In this document: one piece after another, positions 33,547 through 42,723 of the stretch
Numbering within the stretch: the stretch's first letter is position 1
How the letters are laid out: each line of letters starts with the position of its first letter
Source: Bacteroidales bacterium
GTDB taxonomy: Bacteria; Bacteroidota; Bacteroidia; Bacteroidales; UBA4417
NCBI GenBank assembly: GCA_030654075.1
Contig: JAURYB010000004.1
Span: forward strand, 1 to 55,076
DNA: 55,076 nt
Direction: 5' to 3'
The notes under the pieces: generated by a model
Seen by the model: only the letters and a program-made list of their open reading frames with translations
Told to the model about the DNA's origin: nothing
The model's database searches: none
Made by a program: the position numbers and the translations under genes

Positions 33547-36363
33547 TTAATGCGCCGCCAGCCAGTTATCGCCGGTATTCATCTCCACCTCCACAGGAAC
33601 ATCAAGCGGTAACGCGGTACGCATCAAATCACCGACAATCTGCTTTACCTGGTCCACTTCCGGTTTATAAACATCAAATACAAGTTCGTCATGCACCTGC
33701 ATGGTCATGCGGCTTTGCAGTTTTCGTTTTTGGAATTCATTGTAAATATTGATCATCGCAATTTTGATCATATCGGCAGCTGAACCCTGAATGGGTGCGT
33801 TAATGGCATTTCGTTCGGCAAAGCCACGCATTACACCATTGGCGGAATTAATATCACGGATAATACGGCGGCGGCCCATCAATGTTTCCACATACCCTTT
33901 TTCGCGGGCCGAAACCAGGGTGCCATCCATAAATTTTTTGATGCCGGGAAAAGTTGCAAAATAGGTATCAATAATCTCGGCAGCTTCCTTGCGGGGAATA
34001 CCTAAATTTTCACTTAATCCAAAAGCTGAAATTCCGTAAACTATTCCAAAATTTACTGATTTTGCATTGCGGCGCATATCCCGATCCACCTGGTCGAGGG
34101 AAACTTTGTAAATATTGGCTGCGGTAGCCGTGTGGATATCCAATCCCTGGCGGAACGCTTCTTTCATGGCTTCATCGTTGCTCATGGAAGCGATAATGCG
34201 GAGCTCAATCTGCGAATAGTCGGCAGAGAGCAAAGTATATTCTTCGTTACGGGGAACGAATGCTTTGCGGATTTCGCGACCACGCTCTGTGCGAATCGGA
34301 ATATTCTGAAGATTTGGATTGGTTGAACTCAGTCTTCCGGTAGCTGCAACAGCCTGGTTGTAACTGGTGTGAATACGCCCGGTAACAGGATTTACAAGCA
34401 AAGGCAAAGCATCCACATAAGTCGATTTCAGTTTTGATAATCCACGGAAATCAAGTATAAGTTGTACCATCGGATGCTTGTGAATAAGCTTTTGCAGTAC
34501 ATCTTCACCCGTCTGGTATTGTTTGGTAGCCGTCTTTTTAGGCTTGTCGTCAATTTTAAGCCGGTCGAAAAGGATTTCACCAAGTTGTTTAGGTGAAGCT
34601 ATATTAAATTCAACACCGGCATGTTGCCAGATTTCTTCCTGGACTTTGATGATTTCCTGGTGCAGTTCTTTCGAAAATTCATTTAATGCTTTTGAATCGA
34701 GTTTCACCCCGGCAGCTTCAATTCCAGCCAGAACAGGAACAAGCGGCATTTCAATTTCATTAAATATTTTGAGAGTATCTGTTTCTTTTAATTTGGGTTC
34801 GAGAATATTACGCAATTGCAGCGTAATATCCGCATCTTCAGCAGCATATTCTTTAATCTGTTCCAAAGGTGCCGAACGCATTGTTGTCTGTAGTTTTCCT
34901 TTTTTGCCAATCAGTTCTTCAATGCTAACAGGCGAATAATTCAGATATGTCTGGGCGAGCAGATCCATATTATGCCGCATATCAGGTTCAATCAGGTAAT
35001 GCGCAAGCATGGTATCAAAAGTTGGTCCGGCAATTTCAATACCATAATTCCCAAGGATTGCTATATCGAACTTCATATTCTGAGCAGTTTTACCGATAGC
35101 AGGATTGCTGAAAACGGATTTAAACCTGGCAACCAGGGCATTTGCTTCTTCCCGGTTTTCAGAGACCGGCACATACCAGGCTTTGCCGGGAGTTGTGGCA
35201 AACGACATTCCAACCAGCTCAGCCGTGATGGTATCAAGACCGGTAGTTTCGGTATCAAAACAAAACGATTCGGAATTCTCAAGCTCATTTAAAAGTTCCT
35301 TAATAAGGCTTTCATTATCGGCTGCACGGTATTCGTGAGGTGTATTTTCAATAGTTTTTAGGGAACTCTCATGAGGCTCAAAAGGAACTTCGGCAATGCT
35401 GAATAGATCGCCCTGACCATTTGAAACAGCTGATTTGGAAGCGGAAGGTTTTGTTGCCGTTGCAGTTTGAATTCCACCGGGATTTAACGATAAGTCAGTA
35501 AATACACGCTGCGCAAAAGTGCGGAATTCCAGTTCATCCAACAACGTCTTTAGTCTTTCAACATCAGGCGGATCAAGATGAAGGTGTGTTTCGTTAAACT
35601 CAATCGGAACATCAAGAATAATAGTAGCAAGCTGTTTTGAAATTATGGCTGACTCACGGCCATTTTCGACTTTATTCCTGAGGGTATCGTTCTTAATATA
35701 TTTTGCATTTTCGAGCAGGTTTTCAACTGAACCATATTCCTCCAGTAATTTGCGGGCTGTAACCTCCCCTACTCCCGGGATACCAGGAATATTATCCGAA
35801 GCATCGCCCATCAATCCCAGGAAATCAATTACCTGAAGCGGATTTTTAATCCCGAATTTCTCACAAACTTCAGGCACACCCATAATTACAGGCCTTTCGC
35901 CAGCTTTGGCGGGTTTGTACATAAAAATATTCTCGCTAACCAGCTGCCCGAAATCCTTATCCGGCGTAACCATAAACACCTGGTATCCTGCTTGTTCAGC
36001 CTCCTTGGCCAAAGTGCCAATAACGTCATCTGCCTCATATCCTTCCACGTAGAGCGTTGGTATATTGAAAGCCCGGATGAGCTCTTTAATATAAGGAATT
36101 GAAGCGGCCAGGTCCTCAGGCATAGCCTGCCGGTTGGCTTTATACTGAACAAAGTCGGTATGGCGTGCAGTGGGTGCCTGGGTATCAAAAGCAACGCCAA
36201 TATGCGTGGGCTTTTCATTTTTCAGCAGTTCATATAAAGTATTGGCAAACCCCATTATGGCTGAAGTATTCAGCCCTTTGGAATTGTAACGCGGTGTGCG
36301 CTGCATGGCAAAAAATGCACGGTATATCAGTGCCATGCCATCTAACAGAAAAAGTTTTTCCAC
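33547..36363 (-). CDS. polA: DNA polymerase I
   Basis: Repair and Okazaki-fragment-processing polymerase of 938 residues, normal length. Order: 5'-3' exonuclease (1 to about 290, FLLDGMALIYRAFFA, YEADDVIGTLA, GDASDNIPGIPGVG), 3'-5' exonuclease (about 345-520) with intact DTETTG so proofreading is probably active, and polymerase domain (about 540-938) with motif A DYSQIELR, the RRNAKSVNFGIVYG helix, and motif C QVHDELVF (His891). The last 31 residues are duplicated in decayed form at 32089-32187, on the other side of the ATPase gene, so the present 3' end may be a replacement delivered with that gene. Upstream is a GTCGGAAG inverted repeat, then mgsA in the same direction. Confidence 0.97.
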   Translation of the reverse strand: MEKLFLLDGMALIYRAFFAMQRTPRYNSKGLNTSAIMGFANTLYELLKNEKPTHIGVAFDTQAPTARHTDFVQYKANRQAMPEDLAASIPYIKELIRAFNIPTLYVEGYEADDVIGTLAKEAEQAGYQVFMVTPDKDFGQLVSENIFMYKPAKAGERPVIMGVPEVCEKFGIKNPLQVIDFLGLMGDASDNIPGIPGVGEVTARKLLEEYGSVENLLENAKYIKNDTLRNKVENGRESAIISKQLATIILDVPIEFNETHLHLDPPDVERLKTLLDELEFRTFAQRVFTDLSLNPGGIQTATATKPSASKSAVSNGQGDLFSIAEVPFEPHESSLKTIENTPHEYRAADNESLIKELLNELENSESFCFDTETTGLDTITAELVGMSFATTPGKAWYVPVSENREEANALVARFKSVFSNPAIGKTAQNMKFDIAILGNYGIEIAGPTFDTMLAHYLIEPDMRHNMDLLAQTYLNYSPVSIEELIGKKGKLQTTMRSAPLEQIKEYAAEDADITLQLRNILEPKLKETDTLKIFNEIEMPLVPVLAGIEAAGVKLDSKALNEFSKELHQEIIKVQEEIWQHAGVEFNIASPKQLGEILFDRLKIDDKPKKTATKQYQTGEDVLQKLIHKHPMVQLILDFRGLSKLKSTYVDALPLLVNPVTGRIHTSYNQAVAATGRLSSTNPNLQNIPIRTERGREIRKAFVPRNEEYTLLSADYSQIELRIIASMSNDEAMKEAFRQGLDIHTATAANIYKVSLDQVDRDMRRNAKSVNFGIVYGISAFGLSENLGIPRKEAAEIIDTYFATFPGIKKFMDGTLVSAREKGYVETLMGRRRIIRDINSANGVMRGFAERNAINAPIQGSAADMIKIAMINIYNEFQKRKLQSRMTMQVHDELVFDVYKPEVDQVKQIVGDLMRTALPLDVPVEVEMNTGDNWLAAH

Positions 36364-36412
36364 AGTGGTTGTTTTGGGAGGGTAAAGATACAGATTTGGC
36401 TGAAATAGAAAG

Positions 36413-36546
36413 GTCAGAAGTCAGAAGTCGGAAGACGGAAGTTTGACTACGAGATAAATACAGAAATGTTAGCAATCCTACAAGTTGTGTCTAATCCCAA
36501 ATCAATTCGTTAAACTCCTTCCAATGGACTTCTGTCTTCCGACTCC
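36413..36546. repeat. Inverted GTCGGAAGAC-type repeats
   Basis: AGAAGTCGGAAGACGGAAGT (36423-36442) is mirrored by GGACTTCTGTCTTCCGACTC (36526-36545) with one mismatch in the core. A related copy occurs at 31950-31980 inside the MITE-like element. The arms lie in the 187-bp gap between mgsA and polA. Confidence 0.7.
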
Positions 36547-36550
36547 CATC

Positions 36551-37021
36551 TTATAGTGTAATCTTCCTGTTCGTGTACCACGAATAATCGGTTGCAATTA
36601 TCTCGTAATCGGTTTTAAAAAGTTTTGATGAGATTATAAAATCAGCTGTTGACCGGTTGCAGGCAACAGGAATATTGTATAAAACCGAAATCCGCTCCAA
36701 TGCTTTAACATCCACTTCATGCGGATGTGGCTCCATGGGATCCCAGAAAAAAATCAGTATATCAATCTTCCCTTCGGCTATCATGGCACCCATCTGCTGG
36801 TCGCCTCCAAAAGGGCCTGATTTTAATTTTGTGATATTGATATCTTCCAGTTTATCCTCATCCATGCGTGAGGCAAGGGCTTCACCTACCAAACGTCCGG
36901 TAGTGCCGGTACAAACAATTTTATGATCTTTCAGTATTTCCCAGTTCCATTGTACCCATTCTACCAGGTCTTTCTTGCAATTATCGTGTGCCACGAGGGC
37001 TATATTTTTAGGTTTTGCCAT
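36551..37021 (-). CDS. mgsA: Methylglyoxal synthase
   Basis: Converts dihydroxyacetone phosphate to methylglyoxal and phosphate, a cytoplasmic bypass of lower glycolysis when phosphate is short. The 156-residue length is normal. Family motifs are clear: IALVAHDNCKKDLVEW at the start, the phosphate loop CTGTTGR, KSGPFGGDQQMGA with the catalytic Asp in GGDQQ, and FFWDPMEPHPHEVDVKAL. A TATCTTTG -7 match sits at 37119-37126 on the minus strand, about 100 bp upstream. It precedes polA in the same direction. Confidence 0.95.
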   Translation of the reverse strand: MAKPKNIALVAHDNCKKDLVEWVQWNWEILKDHKIVCTGTTGRLVGEALASRMDEDKLEDINITKLKSGPFGGDQQMGAMIAEGKIDILIFFWDPMEPHPHEVDVKALERISVLYNIPVACNRSTADFIISSKLFKTDYEIIATDYSWYTNRKITL

Positions 37022-37358
37022 GTTTGAATCAGTTAATAATTAATAGAAAACAGGAAAATAGTTGACTGTGGGCTCGTTTCAAGAGACCCCTACTATTTAC
37101 CAATCGTTTTTCAGGCAACAAAGATACGACGCTCTAAGGAATTTGAATGTTAAAGAATTATTTTCATAATAACTGCGTATATTTACATTTTCTGGATATA
37201 TTAATAGTAACTAACCTGAGGTACTGAACTGAATAGCGTAATAGCATGAATTTGCGTGAAAGAGCACCCATGGAAAGACTAATTCCGGAAAATAGAGGCT
37301 GGAAACTTATAGCAATTAAAAAAATGAACAACATACAATCACTTAATCATCTCATCGT
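37022..37358. other. Divergent spacer between mgsA and the LamG gene
   Basis: 337 bases with outward-facing genes on both sides, so both promoters should be here. Only the mgsA -7 candidate was found; nothing else is recognised. Confidence 0.5.
37119..37126 (-). promoter_or_regulatory. Candidate -7 element for mgsA
   Basis: Minus-strand TATCTTTG matches TAnnTTTG, 98 bp before the ATG. No convincing -33 element. Confidence 0.35.
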
Positions 37359-40300
37359 ATGAAAAAAATCTCTTCATTTCTTGTTTTGTTTCTAATTGTG
37401 ATACTGGCATTCAGTAATCCGAAAATCACCTCTGAAAAATCGCAAAATGGTTCCGATAGCCTTGTAGCGTATTTCCCATTTAATGGAAATGCAAATGATG
37501 AAAGTGGCAATGGGCATGATGGAGTTGTGTCGGGAGCCGCTTTGACAACTGATCGTTTCGGAAATACCGGCAGAGCCTATAATTTCGATGGAAGCAGCAA
37601 TTTTATAGAAATCTCAAATGTTTCAACACTCAAATTACCCGAATACACATATATTGCCTGGCTATTTCCCACTGCCTATCCGGCGGGAACAACAATACAA
37701 ACCGGTTCAGGTACCATACTTGATATCGGCGCTTTTACTGCCGACCAGTTTATTGGCTTAGTTAATTATAATCCATGGTACGGTATCGGAGGTTCAGGAT
37801 ATTTAATTGGCGGGGAAAGCCATGATCTGAGGACAGGGATATTACCTCAACTTAACCAATGGTACCAGGTGGCAGTAACCCGAAGCAGCACTACGTATAC
37901 ACTATTTGTTAATGGTGTCTTGGTCCACGCAGCGCCCATACCGGCGGCGGGTCCTGAATACGGCAATCCATCCTTCGGATTTATTGGAAAAAGAATCGGT
38001 GATTTACAATTTTTCGAGGGGAAATTGGATGATATCCGCATCTACAACCGGCCGCTTACTGATGCAGAGCTTTTGCATATGTATAGGAATGATTCAATAG
38101 GTTTGACGGCATATTACCCATTTAATGGCAACACTGATGATGAAAGCGGCAATGGACACGATGGAACTGTTGAAGGCGCAACACTTACACAGGACAGGTT
38201 TGGTATAAATGGCAACGCTTTAAGTTTTGATGGAGCGAATGACTATATTACAATTGCAGATAATCCTGATTTGTTTTCGGATGAAATGACAATTTCGTGG
38301 TGGTATAAATTATCAGAAATTCCGGGAGGTGCTGCAGTGGTAATAGGCTGGGTTGATGGCGGGCACAGGTACCAGCAGTTTTTTTCGGGAACTCAGTTAA
38401 ATTATTTTAACGGATATAATGTAGGAGCCCCTGGTATGTATTTTAATCCTGTAATTGACTTAAATGATTTAAATGTGTGGAAGAATGTTGTTGTTACCTA
38501 TAAAAAATTAAGTCTTACAACTTCTGAAACTTCAATATATGTAGATGGGGAATGGAAGCAAACAGATACGCATTCGTTAGCCATGGACTATGCACCAGGA
38601 ATTAATTTTCTGATAGGCAAAAACCACAATGGAAATTATTTTAAAGGTGATTTTGATGATCTTAGAATCTTTAACCGTATTCTCGGCATTGGTGAAATTA
38701 CATTATTGCACAATGATTCAACTACTTACTTCCCGACTGACACTAAGTTAGCCGCTTACTTCCCATTTAACGGAAATGCAAATGACGAAAGCGGAAATGG
38801 ATACAATGGAACTGTTAGTGGCGGAGTTTTAACTGATGACCGCAATAACAATCAAAACAGTGCGTATACTTTCCCAAATGTCCATGATCAGATTGTTTTA
38901 GCCAACACCATAAATTTAAATTTGCAAGGTGGGTTTACATTGAATGCCTGGGTCAAATACAAAAGCATTGGTTCCTCTATTGTAACTAAGCATAATTGCT
39001 GGACACCTAATGGCTTTGTCCTTCAAATTGACAATGGGCAAATAAGGCTCGCAATATCTAATGGCGATTGGTTCTTTATAAGAACGAACGAAGAATTTGT
39101 TGAAGATAAATGGTACATGGTAACCGGAGTATTTGATTCCGTTAATGGAATTGGATCTGTGTATATTGATGGCCACTTAAAAGCCAGTGGATCTGCCGTA
39201 TATAACAATTTCAACACAGCGTCAATAACAATCAGCGAAGCATTAAATGGTTGCCCGTATGGAAATATGCCAGGAGCAATTGATGAAGTAAAGATTTATA
39301 ATAAACCGCTTACTGCAGATGAAATACTTGCCGAATACTATGCCTCTCAAACTGGATTGGTGGCATTTTACCCCTTCAGTGGCAGCGCCAACGATGCTTC
39401 AGGAAACCTGAACAACGGAGTCGTAAATAAAGCAGTTTTAACTACCGACAGGTATGGGAAAACTGATAAGTCGTATCTGTTCAACGGAATCGACAGTTAT
39501 ATTGAAGGTACAAATCCAGGCAATAATTTACCGGCTGGAAACTCATCCTGCACATTTGCTGCCTGGGTCAAAGATTACTCTTACTATTATTGGGGTTGTA
39601 ATATATTTCATTATGGCACTGCGCAATCGGCACCAACCAACTTTCACTTTCTGATTACTGATGTTTTAGGATTAGGAAACGGGTATGGCTATGGCGTAGC
39701 GTATGGGAAAACAAACCTGATTGATTCAACATGGCATTTTGTTTGCGGAACTTATAGTAATGGTGATCAAAATGTTAAGTTATATGTTGATGGCAAACCG
39801 GACAATTCAAGTGTTCTGCCAACTGCGCCTAATACTGTACTTTCAACCAACTGGAGAATCGGGTTGTTTATGGGCGGTGGAACTCCTTTTAACGGGAAGC
39901 TGGATGAGATCAGGGTTTATAATACTCACTTAACTGATCAGGAAATCCAAGACATGTATTTGAATGAGACAACTGCGCCTACTTTGGAAAAACCTGTCAA
40001 CATGGAGGTTAACATAACGATGACTCCCACACTGCAGTGGAGCAGTTCCTTTGAGAATGCAAAATTCCACTTTCAGCTTGCTGACGATTTGCTCTTTACC
40101 TCAATACTGCTGGATGATAGCACGACGAACCAGGAAACTCTAATATCCGGAGGGTTACTGGCTGATGGAATAGTCTATTACTGGCGTGTACGCACAACTT
40201 TAAATGGCGAAACCGGCCCGTGGTCGGATGTGTGGAAGTTCTCAACCCTGAATACCGGACTGAATCAAAAACACCAACTCACTGATTTACTTAGCATTAC

Positions 40301-40550
40301 GCCTAACCCAGCCGGAGCTTTGGTTCAAATTTCATTCACTGTGGCCGGAAACAGCCCAGGCAGAGCACTAGTGAACCTTGAAATTTTTAATTCGCTTGGC
40401 TTAGGTTCACTAAAAATACTTGAGAAAAAAATGGCTCCCGGTGCCTACAATATTACATTCGATACTGAAAATCTGAAAACTGGAATTTATTATTGCAGGC
40501 TGAAAACTGACAATCAAATGGTAGTTCAAAAATTGATAATCACACGCTAA
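37359..40550 (+). CDS. T9SS cargo with four LamG/concanavalin-like domains
   Basis: Secreted protein of 1063 residues. A hydrophobic signal sequence (about 1-20, ending AFS) is followed by four repeated LamG-type jelly-roll domains, each opening with a copy of AYFPFNGNANDESGNGHDG (near residues 30, 250, 465 and 667; the fourth is AFYPFSGSANDASGNLNNG) and closing with a GKLDDIRIYNRPLTDAE-like segment. A fibronectin-like part (TPTLQWSSSFENAKFHFQLA) and a T9SS sorting domain (LLSITPNPAGALVQISF ... GIYYCRLKTDNQMVVQKLII) complete it. LamG domains bind carbohydrate or protein, so an adhesive role is likely. No catalytic domain was seen. Stands alone on the plus strand. Confidence 0.87.
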   Translation: MKKISSFLVLFLIVILAFSNPKITSEKSQNGSDSLVAYFPFNGNANDESGNGHDGVVSGAALTTDRFGNTGRAYNFDGSSNFIEISNVSTLKLPEYTYIAWLFPTAYPAGTTIQTGSGTILDIGAFTADQFIGLVNYNPWYGIGGSGYLIGGESHDLRTGILPQLNQWYQVAVTRSSTTYTLFVNGVLVHAAPIPAAGPEYGNPSFGFIGKRIGDLQFFEGKLDDIRIYNRPLTDAELLHMYRNDSIGLTAYYPFNGNTDDESGNGHDGTVEGATLTQDRFGINGNALSFDGANDYITIADNPDLFSDEMTISWWYKLSEIPGGAAVVIGWVDGGHRYQQFFSGTQLNYFNGYNVGAPGMYFNPVIDLNDLNVWKNVVVTYKKLSLTTSETSIYVDGEWKQTDTHSLAMDYAPGINFLIGKNHNGNYFKGDFDDLRIFNRILGIGEITLLHNDSTTYFPTDTKLAAYFPFNGNANDESGNGYNGTVSGGVLTDDRNNNQNSAYTFPNVHDQIVLANTINLNLQGGFTLNAWVKYKSIGSSIVTKHNCWTPNGFVLQIDNGQIRLAISNGDWFFIRTNEEFVEDKWYMVTGVFDSVNGIGSVYIDGHLKASGSAVYNNFNTASITISEALNGCPYGNMPGAIDEVKIYNKPLTADEILAEYYASQTGLVAFYPFSGSANDASGNLNNGVVNKAVLTTDRYGKTDKSYLFNGIDSYIEGTNPGNNLPAGNSSCTFAAWVKDYSYYYWGCNIFHYGTAQSAPTNFHFLITDVLGLGNGYGYGVAYGKTNLIDSTWHFVCGTYSNGDQNVKLYVDGKPDNSSVLPTAPNTVLSTNWRIGLFMGGGTPFNGKLDEIRVYNTHLTDQEIQDMYLNETTAPTLEKPVNMEVNITMTPTLQWSSSFENAKFHFQLADDLLFTSILLDDSTTNQETLISGGLLADGIVYYWRVRTTLNGETGPWSDVWKFSTLNTGLNQKHQLTDLLSITPNPAGALVQISFTVAGNSPGRALVNLEIFNSLGLGSLKILEKKMAPGAYNITFDTENLKTGIYYCRLKTDNQMVVQKLIITR

Positions 40551-40595
40551 ACGCACCACAAGGATTCTGAATCAAAGATAGTATCCGGAATATAT

Positions 40596-40955
40596 TTATA
40601 CTTTCTGCTCTCTGATCACCAGCATATAAAAATCATTATCCAAAGGCAGGTAGCCGTATTCGTAAACAAAACGATACGAACTGCCTTTTTGTGTAGTGTA
40701 TAAATGCGTGAAGTAATTGAAATTGAAACCTTTGTTGGACAATTTATCCTTATGAAGGTTTATTTTCCCTTCCTGCGGTATAAGTTCCGACAATATCCTT
40801 CGGTTTTTACGCAGGATAGTGTTCACGTTGCGCATGTAATTGGTTACTTCGCTGTTCAACCGGTTGTTAAAATTATTCCGGCACATATCTGAACAGAACT
40901 TCTTATCCATTCTTCCGGTGATAGGTTCACCACAGTCGAGGCATACTTTTTCCAT
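40596..40955 (-). CDS. Small zinc-ribbon protein
   Basis: Cytoplasmic protein of 119 residues from the chosen start (MEKVCLDCGEPI). The frame is open 21 codons further up, but the family-like Cys motif begins here. CLDCGEPITGRMDKKFCSDMC gives a C-x2-C...C-x3-C zinc ribbon at residues 4-24, of the DUF2116 type, followed by a helical part (NNFNNRLNSEVTNYMRNVNTILRKNRRIL). The C-terminal half has aromatic-rich strands (GFNFNYFTHLYTT). Function unknown. It converges with the LamG gene (45 bp between stops) and diverges from the ssb cluster. Confidence 0.75.
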   Translation of the reverse strand: MEKVCLDCGEPITGRMDKKFCSDMCRNNFNNRLNSEVTNYMRNVNTILRKNRRILSELIPQEGKINLHKDKLSNKGFNFNYFTHLYTTQKGSSYRFVYEYGYLPLDNDFYMLVIREQKV

Positions 40956-41278
40956 AAACGGGCTTTTAAATATTTGATAAATATATAGCGTGAATTTCCT
41001 GAAAAGTCTAAACAACAAATCAATAAAACTTACATTTCTCCCCTTTTATAATTTAATCTCAAGTATTTTAAACTTTACACCAATGTAAAGATATAAACTA
41101 TTCGATTATAAACGACAACAAACGATTGTAAATACTTTTATCCGAATACAAATATTTAATAACCGAATCACACAAAACCCTCACTATACCTTTGCTTCAT
41201 CAAATCGGAACAAACCGGTTGACGAACCTAAACACATTTTGAAATCCCTATTAATTAACCTTTAAAACACACAACGCC
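40956..41278. other. Divergent spacer upstream of the ssb cluster
   Basis: AT-rich. TACCTTTG at 41187-41194 matches a plus-strand -7 element, 84 bp before the first ssb ATG. Nothing else recognised. Confidence 0.5.
41187..41194 (+). promoter_or_regulatory. Candidate -7 element for the ssb cluster
   Basis: TACCTTTG matches TAnnTTTG; no TTG at the usual -33 spacing. Confidence 0.4.
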
Positions 41279-41629
41279 ATGAACACATTACGCAACTCAG
41301 TAAAATTAATTGGTCGCCTCGGCCATGACCCGGAAGTAAAAACGCTGGACAAAGGAAGCAAACTTGCAAAATTCTCACTGGCAACCAGTGATAACTTCAC
41401 AGCAAAAGACGGAAGCAAGCAGGAACAAACCCAATGGCACAATATTGTTGTGTTTGGAAACCTCGCAGGCATCTGTGAGAAATACCTGAAAAAAGGCAGA
41501 GAAATCGCCATCGATGGACGCCTTACCTACCGTAGTTGGGAAGATAAAAATGGCACAAAACATATCAGTTCCGAAATTATTGCCAATGACTTTTTGTTTG
41601 TTGGATCAAATAATGAAGGTAAAAAATAA
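41279..41629 (+). CDS. ssb: Single-stranded DNA-binding protein, paralogue 1
   Basis: OB-fold protein of 116 residues that binds single-stranded DNA. The family pattern is clear from the first residue: NSVKLIGRLGHDPEVK, FSLATSD, QWHNIVVFGNLAGICEKYLKKGREIAIDGRLTYRSWEDKNG. The protein stops just after the OB-fold (ending NNEGKK) and lacks the Gly/Gln-rich linker and the acidic DDDIPF-like tip with which housekeeping SSB recruits partners. It is followed by two further paralogues. Such short SSBs are common on mobile elements in this phylum, though no other mobile genes are here. A tail-bearing housekeeping ssb is expected elsewhere in the genome. Confidence 0.9.
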   Translation: MNTLRNSVKLIGRLGHDPEVKTLDKGSKLAKFSLATSDNFTAKDGSKQEQTQWHNIVVFGNLAGICEKYLKKGREIAIDGRLTYRSWEDKNGTKHISSEIIANDFLFVGSNNEGKK

Positions 41630-41632
41630 TGT

Positions 41633-41668
41633 CCTAACCCTATCCCCAAACCCCTAACCCCTAAATCC
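41633..41668 (-). repeat. Telomere-like C-rich tract with G4 potential
   Basis: Plus strand: CCTAACCCTATCCCCAAACC then CCTAACCCCTAAATCC. The minus strand therefore has four G-runs (4, 4, 4 and 3 long) with 3-base loops, the pattern that can form a G-quadruplex. It sits directly before the second ssb start. A weaker version occurs at 42689-42716. Confidence 0.7.
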
Positions 41669-41676
41669 ATTTCACA

Positions 41677-42027
41677 ATGAACACATTACGCAACTCAGTA
41701 AAACTAATCGGTCGCTTAGGCCAGGATCCCGAAGTAAAACTCCTGGACACTGGAAACAAAGTCGCAACCTTTTCGCTGGCAACCAGCGAAAGTTATACAA
41801 CAAAAGATGGCAACAAACAGGAACAAACCCAGTGGCACAATATTGTTGTCTGGGGTAACCTGGCAGTTGTCTGCGAAAAATACCTGAAAAAAGGCAAGGA
41901 AATAGCTATCGACGGTCACCTTGCCTACCACAACTGGGTAGATAAGAATGGAATAAAACACTACTCCAGTGAAGTTGTAGCTAGCGAACTTCTTTTTGTT
42001 GGCTCAAACAGTGAATCCAGAAAATAG
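41677..42027 (+). CDS. ssb: Single-stranded DNA-binding protein, paralogue 2
   Basis: 116-residue OB-fold SSB, close in sequence to paralogue 1 (identical NTLRNSVKLIGRLG start and KQEQTQWHNIVV core), ending at NSESRK without an acidic tail. It begins 47 bp after the first copy, separated by the C-rich tract. The first 24 bases of the two genes are almost identical, so the pair looks like a tandem duplication that has since diverged. Presumably co-transcribed with paralogue 1. Confidence 0.9.
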   Translation: MNTLRNSVKLIGRLGQDPEVKLLDTGNKVATFSLATSESYTTKDGNKQEQTQWHNIVVWGNLAVVCEKYLKKGKEIAIDGHLAYHNWVDKNGIKHYSSEVVASELLFVGSNSESRK

Positions 42028-42067
42028 ATCCAATACCAAAAGGCTATACATTTTAGCTCTTGTAAAC

Positions 42068-42598
42068 ATGAAAAACATAACTTCAATCTTAGACAACAGA
42101 ATCAGCAATGCGATTCTATATATCCGGGGACAAAAAGTAATGCTCGATATTGACCTCGCCGAAATTTATGGTGTAAAAACAAAAAGATTAAATGAGCAGG
42201 TTAAGAGAAATATAAACCGATTTCCTCCTGATTTCATGTTTCAATTGACGAATGAAGAGAAACAAGAGGTGGTCGCATTTTGCGACCACCTTACCAAATT
42301 AAAATTTTCCACGTCAAATCCCTACGCTTTTACCGAACATGGTGCCTTAATGCTTGCCAGTGTTCTAAGTTCTCCTTTAGCAATAGAAACAAGCGTCCTG
42401 GTTGTAAGGGCATTTGTGAAATTGAGAGAAATTCTGTCAAAAAATGCTGAACTGTCAAAGAAAATCGAAGAATTAGAAAGCAGGTATGACAAACAATTCA
42501 AAGTGGTTTTTCAGGCTTTAAGAGCCTTGATGCGCGATGAATCAGTGAAGACAGAAAGACCAGTAATAGGTTACAAAATTGCTCAAAACAACAAATGA
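42068..42598 (+). CDS. ORF6N domain protein
   Basis: 176 residues from the chosen ATG at 42068 (MKNITSILDNRISN; the open frame starts earlier but overlaps the end of ssb paralogue 2). An ORF6N DNA-binding domain covers about 10-105: AILYIRGQKVMLDIDLAEIY, VKRNINRFPPDFMFQLT, NPYAFTEHGALMLASVL. A coiled-coil helix follows (ILSKNAELSKKIEELESRYDK). ORF6N domains occur in phage antirepressors and in many chromosomal Bacteroidota genes of unknown role. It starts 41 bp after paralogue 2 and so probably shares its transcript. Its position between ssb copies hints at a former mobile element. Confidence 0.85.
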   Translation: MKNITSILDNRISNAILYIRGQKVMLDIDLAEIYGVKTKRLNEQVKRNINRFPPDFMFQLTNEEKQEVVAFCDHLTKLKFSTSNPYAFTEHGALMLASVLSSPLAIETSVLVVRAFVKLREILSKNAELSKKIEELESRYDKQFKVVFQALRALMRDESVKTERPVIGYKIAQNNK

Positions 42599-42688
42599 TT
42601 AGTCGGAAACTGTAATTGCATCATCTTTTTTTTCCGCATGTACAGAAACTAAAAAAAATATTCATCAAAACAACACTTTTAAATTACG

Positions 42689-42716
42689 AAACCCTAAATC
42701 CTAACCCCTAAATCCT
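42689..42716 (-). repeat. Second C-rich (CCCTAAA-type) tract
   Basis: CCCTAAATCCTAACCCCTAA precedes the third ssb, as the first tract precedes the second. G-runs on the minus strand are shorter (3, 2, 4, 2). Confidence 0.6.
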
Positions 42717-42723
42717 TACCAAA

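Noticed and set aside
41436..41452. TGGCACaatattgttg resembling a sigma-54 promoter
   Set aside because: It is inside the ssb coding sequence, recurs because the paralogues share it, and the -12 part does not match TTGC.
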